Shown here: positions 1-6,836 of the stretch, one piece after another
Layout of the letters: every line of letters begins with the position of its first letter
Numbering within the stretch: the first letter of the stretch is position 1
Assembly (NCBI GenBank): GCA_946615275.1
Contig: CAMOHV010000058.1
Location: 1 to 6,928, forward strand
Source of the DNA: an uncultured Verrucomicrobiota bacterium
GTDB taxonomy: Bacteria > Verrucomicrobiota > Kiritimatiellia > RFP12 > UBA1067
Length of the DNA stretch: 6,928 nucleotides
Direction: 5' to 3'
Position numbers and translations under genes: made by a program
The notes under the pieces: model-generated
What the model saw: only the letters and a program-made list of their open reading frames with translations
Told to the model about the DNA's origin: nothing
Databases searched by the model: none

Positions 1-1134
1 AAGGAGATGGACATCCCCAAGACCACCCAGACCGCCTCCATCCCGGACGAGTTCCCGTCAAGCGAGCATTTCGCCCTCGCCGCCTCCATGACCCCCGCGC
101 GCGACGTGGGCGGCGACTTCTACGACTTCTTCCCGCTCGACTCCGCCCGATTCGCGTTCCTCGTCGCCGACGTCTCCGGGAAGGGCGTCACCGCCGCCCT
201 CTACATGATGACCGCGAAGACGCTCATCAAGGACACCCTGATCTCCGAGCGCGACCCCGCCAAGGCCCTCACCAAGGTGAACGCCGACCTGAGCCGCAAC
301 AACCCCGCCAACATGTTCCTCACCGCATGGGTCGGCGTGCTGGACCTCGAGTCCGGCCGCGTGGACTTCGCCAACGCCGGGCACAATCTGCCCGTGCTGC
401 GCCGGGCGGACGGATCCGTCTCGTGGATCTCCGGGAAGTCCGGCCTGCCGCTCGCGTTCATGGACGGCGTGAAGTACTCCCCCCTCTCCGCGGAACTCGC
501 TCCGGGCGACGCGATCTTCCTCTACACCGACGGCGTGACCGAGGCTATGGACCCTTCCGGCGGGCTCTTCGGCGACGACCGCCTGATGGCGACGGTCCGC
601 GCCGCGCGCTCCGGCGCGCCGGACGGGCTCTGCGCGGACATCCGCACCGCCGTCGCCGGATTCGCCTCCGGAGCCCCGGCGGCGGACGATCTCACCGTGC
701 TCGCTCTGCGGTACGTCTCCCGCCTCCGCCGCTTCGTACGCTCCTTCCCCGCCACGCAGGAGGGTGTGGCCGACGCCTCGGCCTTCCTCAACGACAGCGT
801 CGCACAGGCGGGCGGCGAGGGATTGGCCTCGGCCTCGCCCACGCTGCACGTGATCGTCGACGAAGTGGCCTCCAACATCGTCAAGCATTCCGGCGCAAGC
901 GGCTTCGAGGTGGAGATCGAAGTGTCGCAGGGCGGCGTCGCGATCGACTTCGTCGACGACGGAGAGCCTTACGACCCCCTATCGCACGCAGATCCCGACA
1001 CCTCCATCGCCGCCGACAAGCGCCCCATCGGCGGTCTCGGGCTGCTGATGGTCAAGAAAATGGCCACGTCCGTCTCCTACCGCCGCAGCCACGGCCGCAA
1101 CGTCTTCCGCGTGGTGAAGGCATGGGGTTCATGA
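1..1134 (+). CDS. SpoIIE/RsbU-type PP2C serine phosphatase fused to RsbW-like HATPase (5' end outside window)
   Basis: The protein is a cytoplasmic partner-switching regulator. The PP2C part should dephosphorylate a phosphoserine on an STAS-domain antagonist. The C-terminal GHKL-type domain resembles anti-sigma serine kinases (RsbW/SpoIIAB). Counting from the ATG at position 7, the phosphatase shows VGGDFYDF (34-41), VADVSGKG (53-60), NAGHNLPV (123-130), YTDGVTEA (173-180) and ADDLT (226-230), so the metal-binding aspartates are present. The HATPase part shows an N-box with E286, N290 and H294 (VDEVASNIVKHS, 284-295), the DDGEPYDP segment (317-324) and a glycine-rich lid GGLGLLMVKKM (342-352). 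The frame is open to position 1. The segment KTTQTASIPDEFP matches the linker that usually precedes this phosphatase domain (IQxxxxPxxFP), so the true start, probably after a sensor or coiled-coil segment, lies upstream. The stop overlaps the next start as ATGA. The domain calls are firm; the cognate STAS protein and sigma factor are unknown. Confidence 0.93.
   Translation, partial: KEMDIPKTTQTASIPDEFPSSEHFALAASMTPARDVGGDFYDFFPLDSARFAFLVADVSGKGVTAALYMMTAKTLIKDTLISERDPAKALTKVNADLSRNNPANMFLTAWVGVLDLESGRVDFANAGHNLPVLRRADGSVSWISGKSGLPLAFMDGVKYSPLSAELAPGDAIFLYTDGVTEAMDPSGGLFGDDRLMATVRAARSGAPDGLCADIRTAVAGFASGAPAADDLTVLALRYVSRLRRFVRSFPATQEGVADASAFLNDSVAQAGGEGLASASPTLHVIVDEVASNIVKHSGASGFEVEIEVSQGGVAIDFVDDGEPYDPLSHADPDTSIAADKRPIGGLGLLMVKKMATSVSYRRSHGRNVFRVVKAWGS
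1116..1120 (+). promoter_or_regulatory. Probable ribosome binding site for the giant protein
   Basis: GAAGG lies inside the end of the phosphatase gene, with 10 bases between it and the ATG at 1131. With the ATGA stop/start overlap it supports 1131 as the start and suggests translational coupling. The alternative ATG at 1149 has no purine-rich motif at a suitable distance. Confidence 0.5.
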
Positions 1135-1217
1135 CAGTTCGCTTCAACATGAGATCCATCGTACATGTCCTAGCGGCGTCGTCCGCAGCGCTTCTCTCGT
1201 TCGTCCCTGCCGCGGCG
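1131..1217 (+). other. Sec signal peptide of the giant protein
   Basis: Residues 1-29 have a short positive n-region (R4, R8), a hydrophobic core of roughly residues 9-25 rich in Ala, Leu and Val, and a small-residue PAAA stretch that gives an AXA-type site before R30. Cleavage after A29 is inferred. No lipobox cysteine is present, so a soluble or surface protein is more likely than a lipoprotein. Confidence 0.82.
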
Positions 1218-4200
1218 CGCGGGGGATTCGAGCTGGAAAAGCCGATTCCCGCCCCCGGGTCGGTCCTCCAGGACGGAGTCGTCTACACGGTGTCGGACGA
1301 CATGCGCGTGCAGACCTCAGACGGCACCAGCCCCTACTGCGTGGCCGAAGGCGGCACGGCCGTGATCTACATCCAGACCAATGTGACCATGACGGTGAAG
1401 GGCGGCAACGCCAGCGGAATGCGTGGCGCCACCCCCGGCATTGAGGTGCCCTCCACCTCCACGCTCGTCGTGATCGGCGGCGGAACTCTCGTGGTCAACG
1501 GCGGCGCGGCGGCAGACGGCCAGAACGGCGGCGGCGCCGGGTCGCCGTCGCTTTCGAGCGAATCGTCCAAGGCCGGACGCGGCGGCGCGGGCGGCGACGG
1601 CGGCGGCGGCGGGGCCGCAGCGATCGGCGGGCGGGGCGGCGACGGCGGCGTCGGCGGTCGGCGGCCAAGCGACACGCCAGAGCTCGAGACGAGCTGGCTC
1701 AACAGCAACTACGACCAAAGCGGCACCGAAGGCATCAACGGCCTGCACGGCACCGATGGTGGCACGATGGGCAACGTCTACATCCTTGGAAGCGTGACGG
1801 TCACCGCAACCACGCCCGACGACGATGGCTCCGGCGGTACTGGCGGCTCGACCACCTCGGGCACGCATGATAATTACGCTTTTTTGGGGATGCACTACTA
1901 CTACGTCGGCGGCGCCGGAGGCGGCGGAGGCGGCGCCGGTGGCAAGGCCGCGCCATACGGCGTTGGTGGCGGCGGCGCGGGCGGCGGCGGCGGCGGCAGC
2001 GGCGGCAACGGCGGGACATATTGGTCTGACTTGTGGGGAACCGGCTCGTCGAACACGCCGGACGGCGCTGGCGGCCAGGGCGGCCAGGAAAACGGGGAGA
2101 GCGCATCGCGCCCGTCCCCTGTATCGGTAGAGGGCTACAGCGGCGGCGAGCACGGCTTCGCCGGCGCGTGCGGCGCCACCGGCGGACATGGGACGTTCTA
2201 CCGGGACAAAGGCGGCACCACGTTCAACGGCTTGTCTTCCGACGGCGGCATCGGCATCCAGACCCAATCCCACCCCTCCATCGAATACAAGCTGATGTTT
2301 TTCGACGAGTGGCGCCACTCTTCCACCAGCATCGTGAAGCTCGCCTACTCCATGCCCAGCGCGCCCTACCACGCCGCGCGCGACAACTTCACGTTCATGG
2401 GCTGGTTCACCGGCAAAAACTGCTCCGGCGACAAATACTACGACGCCGACGGCACCAGACTGCACGCGGTTTACGACCATGTCGGCGACCTGAAGCTCTT
2501 TGCGGGCTGGAGAATCGTCGATCCGGCCGCCGTCGCGGTGTCGGTCCAGGTGGACGGCGGCGCCGCGACCGGCATCGTGCCGGGCGTGGACGCGAACGGC
2601 GAAGGGTGGTCCTACGATGGCGGCGCGGGCATCCTTGCGCTCAATTCGCCAAGGGAGTTCACGATCTCCGGGACGTCTTCCAACAGCGATGTCCGCATTG
2701 TGGCGAACGTCGACTGCACCGTGAAGATGGACGGGCTCTCCCTTGCCGCGAGCGACATATTGAGGCATACGCCGTTCACGGTGGGGGCGGGCTGCTCCGT
2801 GATGGTCAAGGTGGTTGGCGAGAGCCGCCTCGCGGCCAAGTACGGCGCGCCCGCGATAAGCCTGGAGTCCAACTCCGAAGTGGACATCGACGGACCATGT
2901 CCGCTCTTCGTGATGGGCGGCTACAGCGCGGCGGACATCGGGCCTGCCATGTCGGCCGACTCCACGAAGGTGCGCATTGATCTGGCCGGCGCCGATCTGC
3001 ATTTCGAAAGGGCGAGGTTCGCGAACGACAACGGCGGCGCCTGCGAGTTCGTGTCGCGGGCGTCCGGCGAGCGGGTATGGAGCGTCAAGGTCCCGGGCGG
3101 GTTCTCCCCCGGCGCGGCTGTTTCCTGGGAAGGCCTCGACCCTGCCCTGACGCCCACAAACACCACTGCGGACGCGAACCATGCCGCCTGGATCTGGCTG
3201 CCGGACGGCCCCAGGCATTTCCATTCCGTCGCTGAAGGCGGCAGCATCGAATGGGTCGCCATCGTGAGCGGCGCACACCTCACGGCAGTAAGGTTCGTCC
3301 CCACCGGCATCCTCGTGAACGGCATCGACGCCGGCTACTTCGTGGGCCCGGGCTGGTATTGGGACAAGGCGAATGCGCTGTGGCTCACGAACGCGGGGCC
3401 GTTCACCGTCTCGGGCTCGACGACGAACATCGGCCTGCACGTGGCCGCAAACACAGAGGTGGCGGTCAGCAACCTGACGATCAACCTGGCGAACGCATCG
3501 CCCATCGCGCTCGAATCCGGCGCGACGCTTGAACTTTCGCTCGTGGCGACCAACATGCTTGTGGCGGGCGATAACTACGCGGCGGTCTCCGTGCCGGCTG
3601 GCACCAGGCTGAAGGTCTCGGGAGACGGCTCGCTGACCGCGAAGGGCGGGCACAACGCCGCCGGCATCGGCGGCGGGCGCACCGCCGCCGATGCCGGCGG
3701 AGACCAAGACCGCTATGTGGGAACGCTCGAGATAGCCGGCGGAACGGTGAAGGCCGTCGGCGGATACAGGGCGGCGGGAATCGGCGGAGGACCTCTATGC
3801 AAGAACGCCACCATCGAGATCTCCGGCGGCGTAGTCGAGGCGACGGGCGGCACGCACGCCGCAGGCGTAGGCTCTGGCGACCAGGTCAGCGTGGGCACGG
3901 CCACGGGCGACAAGATCACGATCTCGGGCGGCATTCTCGTCGCGAAGGCGGGTCTCAACGCCGCAGACATCGGCTGCAGCGGTTATGGGGTCTGCTCCTC
4001 CGTGACGGTCAGCGGCGGCACGATCAGGACGGCGGACGGCAAGCCCCCGCGCATCGGCAAGATGCGCGGCACGACGAACGAACCGGCGGTCATATTCTCC
4101 GGCGGCGCAATCTACACCGTCGCCAGCAACGCCGTCCCCGCCGCCATCAACGACTACGGCTTCGCCGTGTTCCCGGTGGACTTCGACGTCGATCTTCCGA

Positions 4201-5786
4201 ACGGCAAGGCCACCTCCGCCTCGCTTGCCCTGAATGGCGGCTCCGATCCCCGGCTTGTGGGCTCGTTCCAGCGGTACGGCACCAAGGACCTCTACGCGAA
4301 CGAGGACGGCATCCTTCGCCTATGGCTGCCCGCCATGCCCACCAACACAAGCTTCATCGCATACTTCGTGATGGAGGACGGATCCTCGTACTACTTCAGC
4401 TACAACATCGGGGAGGACGGCAAGATCGCGCAGACCGACTTCCTCGTCGTGAACGGGGAGTTCGTGTCCGGCACAGCGGACGCCGCCGGGACGGGGTGGA
4501 GCTACAAGACGAACACCTGCACCGTCACGCTCACCGCGAACTCCTGGGCCACCGGCGTCGCCACCAACGGCACCTGTCGGTTCCTGGTGCCCCGGGGCGG
4601 CGCATCTTCCTTCGCGATCTCCAACCTCCTCCTCAAGGCGAAGAACGCGAGCGCCTATTCGGCGATCGTCATCTCCAACGACTGCACCTTGGCGTTCGGC
4701 GGACGGACAAACTTCGTCGCCGCCACCGGGCAGTACTCCGCCGGAATCGAAGTGGCGCAGGACGTGACGCTCACGCTGAGGGGAGGGCCGGCCGCGGCGG
4801 CTGCGGATGATGGAGCGGACCGCCGTGAGCCGCCCCTTTGCGTGTACGGCGGACCAAGCGGCGCCGGCATCGGATCCAAGGGCGGCGTCACCAAGCCCGG
4901 CAGGATAGTGATCGAAAGCGGCGTGATCTTCTCCCAGGGCGGCGACAAGGCCGCCGGAATCGGCGGGGGGCTTTCGTCCAATCTCCAGGAGGACGGCATC
5001 GTCATATCGGGGGGCATGATCACCGCCGTGGGCGGATCGGACGCCGCCGGCATCGGCGCCGGCTACGGCAGGTTCACCTTGCCCGACAGGGTGGCGAACA
5101 TCTCCGGCGGCACGGTGCTGGCGACTAGGGGAATCCGTTCGCTCTCGGATCTCATCAAGAGCCTGGGCAACGTGATCGTGCTGAGCCCAACCGAGAGGAC
5201 GCTCGTCATCACAGGCGGCAGCGTGCATGGCGCCAACAATCTGGTCATGCCCGATCCTGTCGACGCCGACGGCGCGAAGCTTGGCTATGTCCTCTTCACC
5301 GGGCTGGAGGCCGGGAAGGTTGTGGACATCGAGTCCGAGGACGTCCCCCCGTCGTATTCGCTTGAAGGCCTGCGCGCCGACTCCTCCGGCGCGATATGCA
5401 TCTGGCTTCCAAAGGAGTCGGTCTCGCGGATCTTCAAGCTGGGCGGTCTGTATTTCGTGGGCGGCGGCACCACGAACAACGTCTTCGCGGCGGCGTCCGG
5501 CTCCGAAAGGCATCCGGCGCTTGATTCTCTCGAAAGCCTCGACATCAAGTCGCTGTCCCTTGACGGCGGGAACGTATCGCTCGTCGTCTCCGCGCTGCCG
5601 GATGGGTGGCTTGAGCGGAACAATTCACTTCTGCGCGTGCGCGCGGCGGATGCGCTGCCGCTCTCGGCGTCCGCGATCAAGCCGGCCGAGGACGTCTCAG
5701 TTCAGGTGAATCCCGACGGCACCATAACGATCACGCTCCCGTCCGCAGGCGCGGAGCGGATGTTCTACCGGGTCGAGTCGAAATAA
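1131..5786 (+). CDS. Giant secreted Gly-rich modular repeat protein (adhesin/surface-layer-like)
   Basis: This is a 1551-residue exported protein, probably at the cell surface or in the matrix; its precise function is not recognised. Residues 1-29 form a signal peptide. Residues 44-130 are a beta-rich module leading into a glycine-rich region (about 91-375) with polyglycine runs. Residues 386-460 look like one InlB/Flg_new (Listeria-Bacteroides) repeat (FTFMGWFTG ... KLFAGW). Three related modules follow: about 466-726, 727-1103 and 1104-1460. Each has a header with an aromatic GW motif, an AAGIGGG-type segment and a cap ending in WLP (689-691, 1065-1067, 1425-1427). Repeats of the ISGGxVxAxGG / AAGIGGG kind are known from gut bacterial adhesin-like proteins, and a beta-helix or solenoid fold is inferred. 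Residues 1464-1551 form a C-terminal domain ending FYRVESK. I chose the ATG at 1131 because it overlaps the upstream stop (ATGA), has GAAGG 10 bases upstream and begins a clean signal peptide. M7 (1149) is an alternative. The frame stays open back to 327, but that part is an Arg-rich shadow of the phosphatase gene. Confidence 0.9.
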   Translation: MTVRFNMRSIVHVLAASSAALLSFVPAAARGGFELEKPIPAPGSVLQDGVVYTVSDDMRVQTSDGTSPYCVAEGGTAVIYIQTNVTMTVKGGNASGMRGATPGIEVPSTSTLVVIGGGTLVVNGGAAADGQNGGGAGSPSLSSESSKAGRGGAGGDGGGGGAAAIGGRGGDGGVGGRRPSDTPELETSWLNSNYDQSGTEGINGLHGTDGGTMGNVYILGSVTVTATTPDDDGSGGTGGSTTSGTHDNYAFLGMHYYYVGGAGGGGGGAGGKAAPYGVGGGGAGGGGGGSGGNGGTYWSDLWGTGSSNTPDGAGGQGGQENGESASRPSPVSVEGYSGGEHGFAGACGATGGHGTFYRDKGGTTFNGLSSDGGIGIQTQSHPSIEYKLMFFDEWRHSSTSIVKLAYSMPSAPYHAARDNFTFMGWFTGKNCSGDKYYDADGTRLHAVYDHVGDLKLFAGWRIVDPAAVAVSVQVDGGAATGIVPGVDANGEGWSYDGGAGILALNSPREFTISGTSSNSDVRIVANVDCTVKMDGLSLAASDILRHTPFTVGAGCSVMVKVVGESRLAAKYGAPAISLESNSEVDIDGPCPLFVMGGYSAADIGPAMSADSTKVRIDLAGADLHFERARFANDNGGACEFVSRASGERVWSVKVPGGFSPGAAVSWEGLDPALTPTNTTADANHAAWIWLPDGPRHFHSVAEGGSIEWVAIVSGAHLTAVRFVPTGILVNGIDAGYFVGPGWYWDKANALWLTNAGPFTVSGSTTNIGLHVAANTEVAVSNLTINLANASPIALESGATLELSLVATNMLVAGDNYAAVSVPAGTRLKVSGDGSLTAKGGHNAAGIGGGRTAADAGGDQDRYVGTLEIAGGTVKAVGGYRAAGIGGGPLCKNATIEISGGVVEATGGTHAAGVGSGDQVSVGTATGDKITISGGILVAKAGLNAADIGCSGYGVCSSVTVSGGTIRTADGKPPRIGKMRGTTNEPAVIFSGGAIYTVASNAVPAAINDYGFAVFPVDFDVDLPNGKATSASLALNGGSDPRLVGSFQRYGTKDLYANEDGILRLWLPAMPTNTSFIAYFVMEDGSSYYFSYNIGEDGKIAQTDFLVVNGEFVSGTADAAGTGWSYKTNTCTVTLTANSWATGVATNGTCRFLVPRGGASSFAISNLLLKAKNASAYSAIVISNDCTLAFGGRTNFVAATGQYSAGIEVAQDVTLTLRGGPAAAAADDGADRREPPLCVYGGPSGAGIGSKGGVTKPGRIVIESGVIFSQGGDKAAGIGGGLSSNLQEDGIVISGGMITAVGGSDAAGIGAGYGRFTLPDRVANISGGTVLATRGIRSLSDLIKSLGNVIVLSPTERTLVITGGSVHGANNLVMPDPVDADGAKLGYVLFTGLEAGKVVDIESEDVPPSYSLEGLRADSSGAICIWLPKESVSRIFKLGGLYFVGGGTTNNVFAAASGSERHPALDSLESLDIKSLSLDGGNVSLVVSALPDGWLERNNSLLRVRAADALPLSASAIKPAEDVSVQVNPDGTITITLPSAGAERMFYRVESK
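1401..2255 (+). repeat. Glycine-rich low-complexity region within the giant protein
   Basis: Residues about 91-375 are dominated by glycine, densest at 148-176 and 259-295, with runs of six glycines and frequent GGxGG spacing. The glycine-dense blocks alternate with more ordinary stretches that carry aromatics, for example around 186-222 (TSWL ... NVYILG), 250-258 (FLGMHYYYV) and 297-302 (YWSDLW). The DNA is correspondingly rich in GGC and GCC, which creates long shadow frames on both strands. Glycine-rich segments like this can form extended polyglycine-type helices or loop insertions. Which applies here cannot be told from sequence alone. Confidence 0.85.
2286..2510 (+). other. InlB/Flg_new-type repeat domain in the giant protein
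   Basis: Residues 386-460 follow the pattern of the Listeria-Bacteroides (InlB B-repeat, Flg_new) domain: an opening strand, AYSMPSAPYHAARDNFTFMG, then WFTGKNCSGDKYYDADGT, and a closing KLFAGW. The family is a beta-grasp-like extracellular module usually found in several tandem copies in surface proteins. Here there is a single copy between the glycine-rich region and the large modules, so it may act as a spacer. Confidence 0.7.
3642..4130 (+). repeat. ISGG / AAGIGGG subrepeats, second module
   Basis: Residues 838-1000 contain successive units of about 22-38 residues. AAGIGGG occurs at 843-849 and 881-887, AAGVGSG at 910-916 and AADIGCS at 944-950. They alternate with IAGGTVKAVGG, ISGGVVEATGG, ISGGILVAKAG, VSGGTIRTADG and FSGGAIYTVAS. 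The last two units lose the GIGGG part. The pattern suggests rungs of a parallel beta-helix with a conserved turn. Codons differ between units, so the repeat is preserved in protein more than in DNA. Confidence 0.8.
4833..5126 (+). repeat. ISGG / AAGIGGG subrepeats, third module
   Basis: Residues 1235-1332 carry GAGIGSK (1244-1250), AAGIGGG (1274-1280) and AAGIGAG (1305-1311). They alternate with IESGVIFSQGG, ISGGMITAVGG and ISGGTVLATRG. The units follow the same pattern as those in the second module. A short Ala/Asp/Arg-rich insertion (residues 1220-1234) precedes the block. Confidence 0.8.
5520..5783 (+). other. C-terminal beta-rich domain of the giant protein
   Basis: Residues 1464-1551 form a compact region of alternating short strands (SLDGGNVSLVVSALP, LLRVRAADALPLSA, VSVQVNPDGTITITLP) and end in AERMFYRVESK. 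From memory, secreted proteins of Verrucomicrobiota and Kiritimatiellota often finish with a similar small beta-sandwich and an FYRV or FFRV tail. A sorting, anchoring or autochaperone role is therefore possible but not shown. There is no LPXTG motif, C-terminal hydrophobic helix or PEP-CTERM signature. Confidence 0.55.
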
Positions 5787-5787
5787 A

Positions 5788-5792
5788 GAGGG
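5788..5792 (+). promoter_or_regulatory. Ribosome binding site deciding a GTG start
   Basis: GAGGG sits just after the TAA of the giant protein, with nine bases between it and the GTG at 5802. This favours the GTG start over the in-frame ATG at 5820, whose nearest purine-rich motif (GGAG, 5803-5806) is too far upstream. Confidence 0.65.
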
Positions 5793-5801
5793 ACGAGCCA
5801 A

Positions 5802-6812
5802 GTGGAGCAACGTTGGAAAATGACAAAGGGACAGGCGGGAATCGTCTCGGCGGTGGCGTTTGTGGCGCTGCTTGAGCCTTGTGCCCATTTGATCACGTAT
5901 ATGGACATGTTGTCGGCCGCTTTGGGGGATTGGCTCGGCGATGCTATGCGTGGCCAATTGGCGCGGATTGCATTGCCCTGGACAACGGCTGCTGTCTTGG
6001 CGTTCTTCATCTATCGCTATCTCGTCCGGAGCGATTTCGCGAAAGTGTGCGGAGACTGCGCTGCGCATAGAATCCGTGCCTGGGCGCTGTTCGCGGCGTT
6101 TATCGTCTTTGGCGTGTTTCGGCCTTCGGTTGTTTTTCTTCCTCTCGAGACGCAATCTGAGATGGTTTCGCTTGTGGAGGAAGATGAAAAGGCAGGCACT
6201 GCAACTGAACGCTCAAACGATCCGAATGTCGTGTTTGAGGTCGAAGGCGACCTTAACGGTTTTTTCTCCTTCCGTCGTGCACAGGATGCGCATGTAAAGG
6301 CTCGTCCTCCTGAATCGGGCGTCAAGTCGCCATCTGGCAGATTTTCAGTTGTGGCCGAATGCGTCGCACCTGATGAGTCGGGAGTTTGGAATGTCGACAT
6401 CATCGCATTGGCGGATGACGGGACCGCCAGAGGCGTGCTGCGTCTTGTGGACGGCAAGGAGATGCGCGGCATAACACCTTACTGGTTTAAGACTTTTGCG
6501 GGAGATGTGCTCGTGCTCTATGTGCAGAACGACACGCATGCTACATCGCTGCTGGCAGTTCTTCCGAATTCATTCGGCGATACTGTCACTGCTAAGTTGC
6601 TGTATTTCAGCGCGCCTAGTTTTGCCGATGATTTCTATGATCATAGGTATGTTGAGGAAAAGTCGGTGAAAGTATCCTATGATGGGATTCTGACATACAC
6701 GATGTGGTGTGATGCTCAAGAAGGCAAGTCAAATCGCACATATAATGTTTCGATTCCAATTGCGATCACATGGGGCGAACGTGTTGAAGGCGCACCAGTC
6801 CTCAACGAGTGA
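5802..6812 (+). CDS. Unrecognised three-TM membrane protein with extracytoplasmic C-terminal domain
   Basis: I do not recognise the family of this 336-residue protein. Hydrophobic segments at about 11-33, 55-75 and 93-115 look like membrane helices. The basic N-terminus (R4, K6, K9) and the basic loop 76-92 predict N-in topology, placing residues 116-336 outside the cytoplasm. The cytoplasmic loop carries one CGDC (CxxC) motif at 83-86. The C-terminal domain begins with an acidic linker (EEDEK, 126-130) and then looks beta-rich (SPSGRFSVVAE 176-186, VWNVDIIALADDG 195-207, DVLVLYVQND 235-244). The GTG start is 15 bases after the upstream stop and has a good ribosome binding site, so co-transcription is likely. 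Base composition falls through the gene and is clearly less GC-rich than upstream. A helper for export or anchoring of the giant protein, or a sensor, is conceivable but unsupported. Confidence 0.8.
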   Translation: MEQRWKMTKGQAGIVSAVAFVALLEPCAHLITYMDMLSAALGDWLGDAMRGQLARIALPWTTAAVLAFFIYRYLVRSDFAKVCGDCAAHRIRAWALFAAFIVFGVFRPSVVFLPLETQSEMVSLVEEDEKAGTATERSNDPNVVFEVEGDLNGFFSFRRAQDAHVKARPPESGVKSPSGRFSVVAECVAPDESGVWNVDIIALADDGTARGVLRLVDGKEMRGITPYWFKTFAGDVLVLYVQNDTHATSLLAVLPNSFGDTVTAKLLYFSAPSFADDFYDHRYVEEKSVKVSYDGILTYTMWCDAQEGKSNRTYNVSIPIAITWGERVEGAPVLNE

Positions 6813-6836
6813 TGTGCCCATTGGCCATCAGTGTAC
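6813..6836. other. Short spacer after the membrane-protein gene
   Basis: These 24 bases between the stop and the first 33-base repeat hold no strong hairpin followed by a T-run, so I see no intrinsic terminator. An ATG overlaps the stop (TGATG at 6810-6814) but opens only a ten-codon frame and is not called as a gene. Confidence 0.5.

Larger units (their letters stand above)
2526..5510 (+). repeat. Three large related modules in tandem within the giant protein
   Basis: Residues about 466-726, 727-1103 and 1104-1460 share an order of parts. Each starts with a header strand (VSVQVDGG, ILVNGIDAG, FLVVNGEF), followed by GWSY, GWYW or GWSY, then a strand ending in SG or LVP. Next come a segment of the form AIxLxxxxxxxI and an AAxIGxx element (ADIGPA, AGIGGG, AGIGSK), and finally a cap ending IWLP, LWLP or IWLP. 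The second and third carry extra ISGG/AAGIGGG subrepeats that the first lacks. I infer internal duplication with later divergence. Boundaries are approximate. Confidence 0.72.

Noticed and set aside
1..9. AAGGAG directly before ATG at 7, looking like a perfect ribosome binding site and start
   Set aside because: Spacing to the ATG is zero, which does not work for initiation. The codons AAG GAG continue the same frame, and the following residues match the linker found inside longer members of this family.
327..1130. Upstream extension of the giant protein's frame to an ATG at 327
   Set aside because: The extra 268 residues are an Arg/Ala/Pro-rich shadow of the phosphatase gene and would bury the clear signal peptide that begins at 1131.
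1560..2080. Possible trinucleotide-expansion (GGC) microsatellite
   Set aside because: The GGC runs are interrupted and read as coherent glycine-rich protein in one frame; there is no long perfect array.
2033..2980. 315-codon plus-strand frame within the giant gene
   Set aside because: Arg-rich out-of-frame reading of the Gly-rich and following modules; no independent start signal.
1317..3707. 796-codon minus-strand open frame
   Set aside because: It lies opposite the GGC/GCC-rich coding strand. The translation is a compositionally biased Ala/Arg/Val/His mix with no domain or signal; the plus-strand protein has clear motifs.
4320..5513. 397-codon minus-strand open frame
   Set aside because: It is antisense to the repeat modules and arises from the same GC bias. 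No recognisable motifs or ribosome binding site.
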